Shown: one piece after another, positions 57,316 to 64,000 of the stretch
How the letters are laid out: the number at the start of each line of letters is the position of its first letter
Position numbering within the stretch: position 1 is the stretch's first letter
NCBI GenBank assembly: GCA_023078685.1
Contig: JALGAS010000003.1
Location: forward strand, 5,704,001 to 5,768,000
Source: Neopestalotiopsis rosae
Lineage: Eukaryota; Ascomycota; Sordariomycetes; Amphisphaeriales; Sporocadaceae
Length of the DNA: 64,000 nucleotides
Direction of reading: 5' to 3'
Notes under the pieces: model-generated
Database searches by the model: none
Seen by the model: the letters and a program-made list of their open reading frames with translations, nothing else
Told to the model about the DNA's origin: nothing
Position numbers and translations under genes: made by a program

Positions 57316-59082
57316 TTAGCAGGCACCGTAGCGGACACCACGCTTGCCGAGCTCCTTGCGGCCGACGGGGTCCTCGGGGAAGACCCAGCCGCGGGTGCGC
57401 TTGGCCTCGCGCTTCTCGGCGAGCTGGGGCTGGGGCATCCAGTCGTCGCGGGCCAGGGCCTTGCGGCGGGTGCCCTCGGCGGGGGCGCCGATCTCGGACT
57501 TGTAACCGGCCTGTCCCGGGACGACCTCGTCGGCGGCGAGCTGGCAGAGGCCGAAGAGGGCGAGGCAGGCGGTGAGCTTCTGCTCCTCGGTGTCGTCGCT
57601 CTCGCCGGTGGCGGCGAGCTGGACGGAAGCCACCTCGAGGAAGCCAAAGTGAGGGGTGCCCTCGGCGCCGTTGCGGACGACGACGAGCTCAATCTCGGTC
57701 AGGATGAAGCCGTAGCGGCAGCCGTGCTCGCGCATGACGTGGTGCAGGTGGGCGAGGCCGCGGAGGTACTCGACGCGCTTGATGTTGCCCTCGACGCGCA
57801 TGCCAGTGTTGAAGCGGTCAAAGGACTTGGTCAGGCCGACGATGCGGGCGGTGGGCTTGCCGCCAAACATGGCGGCGGCCGTGGCGGACTCGCCGCTCAC
57901 GTTGGCAGTGAAGACATGCTCCGAGGACGAGCTGGCCTGCTTGGTGGGGGAAGCCGCGGTGAACTGCAGGGGGCGCTGCGAGGAGAGCGACAGAGCCGAG
58001 TTGAGCTTGGGGATGTAGTACGAGCTGTGGATCTGGTGCAGAGCAGCCTCGGTCTCAGGATGGCGCGAAGAGGCCGCGGGCTGAGGGAGGAGAGGTGCTG
58101 GGACAGGGCAGTTGAGCAGACCCTGGGTACCGGGGAGCGACAGGATGGTCGAGGCGTTGAAGTCGTTCCACTGGCGGATCTGGCGCACATCCCACCAGAA
58201 GTGCTTGGTGTTGGGATCCCGGAGAGGGTAAGAGATGGTGCGGACCAGAGACGGGGCAGGGTTGGCCGAGGTCAGGTAGCTCATCAAGGTGGTGGAAGCA
58301 ATGGGCTCAGGCGACGAGGCGACGCTGGTCAGAGCTGGCACAGGGGAGGCTCTGGGAGTGTACTGAGAGTACATGTACGGGTCCATGTGGCTGGGCTGGG
58401 GCACGGCCGGCACGTAGGAAGGCACCTGGCGGTAGGTCGGGTAGCCATACTTCTCCAGAGTGGTACCATCAAGATCAATGGTAGATGCGCGATGCGATCG
58501 AATGTTGTCCTGGGGGAAGATGACGGGCGAGCACATGAGCGAGTGCGAGTACTGGGACTGGTCCTCGGCAGGCGTAGGTGCTGTGAAGTATTGTGCGGAG
58601 AACTGGGTCAGAGTCTCGGGGTTGGTGTAGCTGCGGGCGTGCGAGGGGCGGTATTGACCACCGGCGCGGCGAGGCTTGGGAGCCGGCGTCACCGATGTCC
58701 TGGCGCGCTTTGGGAGTGTCTGGTTGATCTCCTGGTCCTGGGAGCGGATCTTGGGCAACAAGATCGGGCCATGTTGGCGGATCGGGGGAGACGACCGCGG
58801 CGGCGTGGTGATGCCAGTGCTGATTGTGTCTGAGGGCGATGTCTCAATGGTGGACATCATGGGACCGTACGAGCTCGAGCGAGCCTGCATGGGGTAGAAG
58901 GGCATGTCGAGCGAGGAAGCATCAAAAGAGAAGCTTGGCGGAGTAGCAGGCTCGCACGAGGGGAAGATGAAGTCAAAGGACATGTCTGCTGCCAGACTAT
59001 AACCAGGCGTGTTAGTCTCGAGAACGCCTCTATAAGATAAGTGGGGGCAGAGGATGCCGGAATAGGAAACTTACGAAGCCAT
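57316..59082 (-). CDS. Conserved Ser/Pro-rich fungal protein of unknown function
   Basis: A first coding exon of only 8 nt (59082-59075, ATGGCTTC) is joined across a 78-bp intron (58997-59074, GTAAGT..TATAG) to a 1681-nt exon (58996-57316), giving 562 residues beginning MASLAADMSFDFIFPS. The 8-nt exon is chosen because it supplies a start and keeps frame, though the internal ATG at 58983 is an alternative. Residues ~1-330 are Ser/Pro/Gln/Tyr-rich and probably disordered. A patch WWDVRQIRQWNDFNA sits near 270-290. The C-terminal half looks folded (IVGLTKSFDRFNTGMRVEGN, YGFILTEIELVVVRNGAEG, PHFGFLEVASVQL) and ends in basic residues. It appears well conserved and strongly codon-biased (GC-rich), suggesting an important, well-expressed gene. 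No named family was recognised. Confidence 0.85.
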
Positions 59083-62000
59083 GTTTAAAAATGTGTGGTT
59101 TTTTTTGCTGTCAACCAGGACAACAATGGATTGAGAAATTAGTCTATCGACAGGAAAAGGGAGACCAGCTCCACTAAATGTTTCTGATCCGTGAGGATCT
59201 TGTTGATATGTACGATGACGGTGCAGAAGTTGCCGTGAGACAGGAAGAGATACCAAGGTCGCGTGTTCAGCGGCCTACTTTTGCAAGAGATCTAACAATA
59301 GTCGAGACAAAGGTGGATAGAGAAAGGAAAAAGAAGAAGAAAATGGAAAATGGATTGGATGATGGAGTGCGAGTGGATGAAACTGATGAAGATACTGAGT
59401 AGAAGGAAAACGAGTCGATGAGAGGACGAGAGAGCGTCTACTTATCCTTGAGAAGCAACGGGCCACGATGGGCCACACAATCAGCCCACTAGGGATGATT
59501 CTGATTAGATGATGTCGATGGCATATGCAGATAGGGACATCTGAAACATGGGAGAAAGAAGGACTAGAGAATTCGTCCGTCGGCTTAGACGGTAAGCGTG
59601 CTATTCCAGAGGGTCGAACCAGTCTCTTGGTCTGGCCGATGGGGATGGGGATGGGTCCTTTCCGTCGACCGTCGACCGTCGATCCTGGGATCAGGCATTG
59701 GGGCGGTCGATGTTGAGATGGCAGATGGATGCGAGCAAGGGTATGGTATACCAAAGATACAAAATGCGGAAGTAAAAGCTTGGCGCCCTTGTGCTGGGTC
59801 GTCTGCGGCTACGTAGTACGGGCAGGGCAGGGCAAGGTACGTACGGCAGTGTGTATAGGTCGAGTCGAGCGAGGGCCAAGTATGGAACTGGACGGTATAG
59901 GCGCGCAAGACCGTGTAAGTCGGGACAAGGCGGTACTCGCCCGGTACTCCCCCTCACTATACAAATCACTACTGTAGTATACAGGTCACAAGGGAAGAAA
60001 TGTGCGCTGGCACAGTGCCCAACTCGCAAACCCCCCTGTACGACCACATCACAACATACCGCCTATCAAGCCGCAAAAGGAGAGGCCGGCAAAGGCACAT
60101 GCTTCCCAAGTGCAGGCTTTTGGCAGGCTGGGCAAGCTGGGGGGGAATCTTTCACCGTTCGCAGCCCCGTTCTGCACACTGACTGGATCAACCAACTCAT
60201 CGTCGACACCCAAGGCCCAGCACCACGTACCTGTGCAGTAGTGTACATCCTACTCTATACATTTCGGGTAACGAGCATGGCAAGCGTCGGTGACTCACGC
60301 AAATTTTCACTTACTGCTTAGCGGGAGACACTCAAGTGCTCTTTTGTTGCGGGTACTGGCAGTAGTACCATCCGAAAGAACAGTAGTCGAAATCTCATTC
60401 TCATCTGGGCAAGGTCTACCGTACTTGCCAAGACGCAAGCAAGCAGAGACCAGCCCTGTTCTGCTTCCTTTTGCTTCTGCCTGTGGAGTTGCTACAGCAC
60501 ACCGCATCGTGGTTGCATGGTGTTCTTGCTGCGGTGTACTGAATCGCATGCAGACTGGCTGTGGGGTTTCTCGCGGTTGTGCTAGGATGCCAGGATGGCT
60601 AGCACGCTAGATTGGGGTGAGCTGCCCAAACAGAACCCAAGAATGGAGCCAAGGGTATTTTCGCTCGCTTCTTTTCCATTTTCATGCTTAGCATCTTGGA
60701 TCTACCCGCATAGAACCACCCAGGGCACCCCAGCGCCCCTTGCCCTGATTGATGTTCCCCTAGTGGCCCTTGCCGGTGATCTTCTCATGGCGACGCGACC
60801 CAACGCAACGCTCCCGGGTTTTCCTTCCAGCGCGCGAACCCGCGCACCCACAGACTACACGCTAGAACCAGTCGCGAAGACACACGATCCCCCCCAGAGC
60901 AGAGCGCGCAGCCAGCAAGTAAACGGACGTTCCCTTCTGGTTCGTTGCCCCGTCGCGACGAACCCACGATGGGAGAGAGACGAGTCGCGACTAGACACGC
61001 ACAAGGGGATGCACTGATACCTACCGCGTGTGCAGCTGGCAAGTGACAACCGCAGGTGCTGTCTGCCACCACTCAAACCCACAGTTTACTCATGCATATC
61101 GTCGAGTGTTTGCACAAGTCAACTCCAATGCAAGCGCGCACATGATCACCAGTCATGCCCAATTCTTGCAATACCGAACCACAAATCTCTTGATAGCTCG
61201 CTCGGCTCAGGCATCGACAGGATTACTGTACACTACACTACAGTACCTACCCTCTGCGCTTCTGACTTCAAACCCCGTCGCTGATCTCCCTGAGCCGGGT
61301 TCCCGATGCGCTTGCTCTACCAGTGACAGTGACGAACAGCCCGTACTGAAAAGACGTCAAATCTCTTTTTTCTTCAACAATGCGACTCTATTTTTGTGTC
61401 GCTCCTTGCAGGGCCGCTTATTAAACTTGCTTTTGCCCGTAGTGAGGCCAAGCGGCAGCGGCAGCGGCTGCTGAGATGAATCAAAACGTCGGACGGACGC
61501 CTGGCCGAGCATGCGAGCTTACAGGGGAACAGGGACACTGAGGGCGGGAAGAAGCGTCGTAGCCGCCGTTGGTTCATTTTTAAACGCACATCCGCGCTGG
61601 CGGCTACACACTGAAATTGACGATGAAGGAGGGCAGGGGGTACGGAAGGACACTGTACACAGTAGAGTGCACATTGTATGAAGAGTGCACCAGAAAAGGC
61701 CCCCAATCGTCCACAGGTCTGCACAGTGCCTCGTTGCAGGTCATGACTTTTGTGTGTGCAGCGCCTCCCCCATTTTGTTACACCACTGAGGCATGACCGA
61801 AAAAGAGCCCTCTTGGTGAGCGGCAGTCTCATTTGGCGAGATGAAGAGAGGTGCAAAACCTGCTCTCTGCCTCAGGTCAAGTGTACAGCCATGAGCGGCT
61901 GGAGAGATTGCCGTGGGCCTGGGGAAAGGTAGCCCGTATGATTTTCGTGTTCCTGAAGTGGGTTTCTACTCTTGTCGCTCACATGATCACGCTTATTGTG

Positions 62001-64000
62001 CTGTCCACGATAATGCTTTGTATGGACCTACAACACGTATCGAGCGTATATTCCCAGGGTGTAGCCGGGCTCGGCCCACTATACCCAGCTGGCCGCGATG
62101 GATGGACGAGGCAATTTTAACAATCGCGCGGCAACTTTAGACAGGTCTGGCGGATAGCAGCCTCGACGTCCGACAGGTGGCAGCTGGTAAACGTCGAGAA
62201 GGGATTACTGTAGTATTTTGCACAGCCTCGTCCTCGAGCAAGAACACGGGCGCGTAACGCATAATCGCATGGGAAGGCTCGCACACGCTCACACGCACAC
62301 ACGCTTCTTTGCTCCCCAGTCGCGACCGTGCTTGGTAGAAAAGCGTGTTGAGCCACGCTTCACGGTTGCACGGTTGGGGAGCCACGCTTTCTGACTTCCA
62401 CGCTTTCCAGCCACGGGTCTTGTGGGCTTCGTGATTGGCCGTCCACCACGCGCTCGACCCTGGCTCTCGCGCTGCCCAATGGGGCGCGGGCAAGGCCGTC
62501 AGCTCCATATATCCCATCATCGCGCCCGCGTGGATTTCGGGACGATTGGCCCTCAGCGTCCCGACCCTCTTTCGAGCTTTTTTTCTCCTTTTGGCACCTT
62601 TTGGCACTAGAAGCCTTTTCCCCTGCCCTAGGCCGCATTCGTCTCTTGTGTTTCAGGTTCTTCTCTCTCTAAACGGAAAGGTCACAGAGAGAGACAACAC
62701 ACCACTGAACTGCCCAAGGGAGACGTATTCCTCCTCAGACCGCTGACCGCTTGCGGCACTTTGCCCAGTTCTCCCGAGCCCGGCAAAAGCTCGACAGCCT
62801 GGCCTGGCAATAGCATGGCAGAAAATGACAAGCTGCAGTAGTGCGCAGTAACTAACCAGCAGCCCAGCAGACCGACAAACTAGAAGCCTTCCAACTCTCA
62901 AGTGACTCACCCTTTTCTGGTAACATTGTCACCTGGAAACGGTATAGTCTTGCTGCACCTCATGCATGATCTACGGAGCCCTATTGCTATAGCTTAGGAG
63001 AGCCTCCTCTCTCTCGCCTCTACTATCAGTATCTTCCGCATTATCACCCATGATCCTCAAGCATTGTTGTAGTATCCATTGCGGAAAGTAAACAGAGATT
63101 TTTCTTTCCTTCTACCCTGCTGCTCTAGAACTATTGTCAACTCGCATTGCAGTAGCATTTGAACATGGTCAGTGAAATGCCGCAACTATCGGCCGTCCCG
63201 AGGTAGGTTTTTTGTCATGTCCTTGCGTTCTGTTGAGTAGTATCTTTGGTATCCTCCTTTTTTCCTCCCCTTGTCCACACAACCCCTCTCCGCTGCCATG
63301 TCAACAATCTGTCTCTTTTTCTCTCCGAGCCCCGGATCTGGGATCTAGATCAAGTCGCAACACAAAGTAGCGCAATCTATCAGCCACCATCCATGGTTCT
63401 GGGAGTTGACCGCCTCCCACATTTTCAATGGCTAGGAACGCTCCGAAAGTAATCAAGTCGATATGCAGGGGGTACTCGATGACGTTCCCGTAGAACAAAA
63501 AAGAAGGGGAACTTTGACCACCTTCTTCTTGTCTGTCTGTCAGTCTGTCTGTTATTGCTCGGCTTCGGAATTTATTGGGTAGCTTTTTGATACTTGTTGC
63601 AAATCAGTAAACAAAGTCCATCGAGGTGTCCTGAACTCGACAGACCACACCACCCGACCCGTTCATGGTGGTGTGTCGTCAGCTCCTCTGGGTCTCTGGG
63701 CCTCGATGAAAGGCCACTCAGACAGACCTGTTTCATGGCCTCTTTGTGATCACTGGACAAACACTGCCACCTCCTGGTAACCCGTATACACATAGATAGA
63801 CATGTGAGTATCATCATCATGATCACCACATTAAAACGGGTGGGTTACCTCCGACTCGCAGGACAAATCGTCATGATTCCAAGTCCCCAAGATCTTTGGG
63901 CATCTATCATGTGAGGGGATTTTGTCACCACATTTGATACTGCTGTCCACAATCTACTATGGATAGCCCCTCCTTGAGCCAGCACATCATCCATCACGAC
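59083..64000. other. Long upstream/intergenic region with pyrimidine/purine tracts and microrepeats
   Basis: Almost 5 kb without a confident gene. Purine-rich DNA (59320-59360; pyrimidine-rich on the minus strand) fits a 5' leader or promoter of the gene at 57.3-59.1 kb. Microrepeats include GATGGG x3 and CGTCGAC-type x3 (59637-59685) and TCTG repeats (63528-63552). CT-rich stretches at 62560-62700 and 63010-63320 look like another fungal promoter facing right. A possible start MVSEMPQLSAVPR followed by a GTAGGT donor lies at 63164-63204, but no downstream exon could be confirmed. Confidence 0.35.

Noticed and set aside
57229..58833. 534-codon plus-strand frame opposite the Ser/Pro-rich protein gene
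   Set aside because: It results from the GC-rich third positions of the real minus-strand gene; the minus product has protein-like composition and proper splicing.
63164..63204. Possible first exon (MVSEMPQLSAVPR) with GTAGGT donor near the right edge
   Set aside because: No acceptor with a continuing protein-like frame was identified before the window ends.

Overview
This window is nuclear DNA of a filamentous ascomycete, most likely a Sordariomycete and probably Hypocreales. The grounds are many short GT..AG introns (48-128 bp) with CTAAC/CTGAC-type branch sites, Zn2Cys6 regulators, a GAF hybrid histidine kinase, a GLEYA adhesin, a GH18 chitinase of the chit42/ech42 type and an NB-ARC/TPR NLR protein. 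Exon structures below were derived by hand from splice signals, reading-frame closure and protein continuity; none is supported by transcript data.

Left part (1-7.6 kb): a small metabolic-type group. Two related UPC2-like Zn2Cys6 regulators flank a secreted covalent-FAD (BBE-type) oxidoreductase and a cytochrome P450. Both enzyme promoters carry repeats of the TCGTA core of the UPC2 sterol response element. From 7.6 to 11.1 kb lies an AT-rich gene desert with a weak copia-like relic. A seven-helix membrane protein (11.1-12.7 kb) and a 1230-residue hybrid histidine kinase (15.0-19.0 kb) follow.

Middle (19.4-31 kb): a carbohydrate-related stretch. It holds a broken alpha/beta hydrolase (stop plus frameshifts), a short-chain dehydrogenase with one frameshift, and an MFS sugar transporter divergent from a GH43 glycosidase. 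The 466-bp promoter shared by the last two has an XlnR-like and four CreA-like sites. An intact chitinase comes next at 29.3-30.8 kb.

Right-centre (31.2-52.5 kb): an accessory region rich in repeats and conflict-type proteins. It contains a rapidly-evolving-looking conserved fungal protein, short palindromic repeats, and a hydrolase-NB-ARC-TPR NLR whose hydrolase nucleophile is Cys instead of Ser. Next come a 1294-residue ankyrin/coiled-coil protein and, divergent from it, a 1678-residue repeat protein, then a two-helix small membrane protein resembling SLATT effectors and an atypical protein kinase. Their clustering suggests a candidate allorecognition or immunity locus. This is the most interesting part of the window.

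Right end (53-64 kb): a GLEYA-domain cell-wall protein, a tRNA-Ala(AGC) with a 12-nt intron, and a conserved Ser/Pro-rich fungal protein with an 8-nt first coding exon. The last 4.9 kb has pyrimidine/purine-rich tracts and no confident gene.
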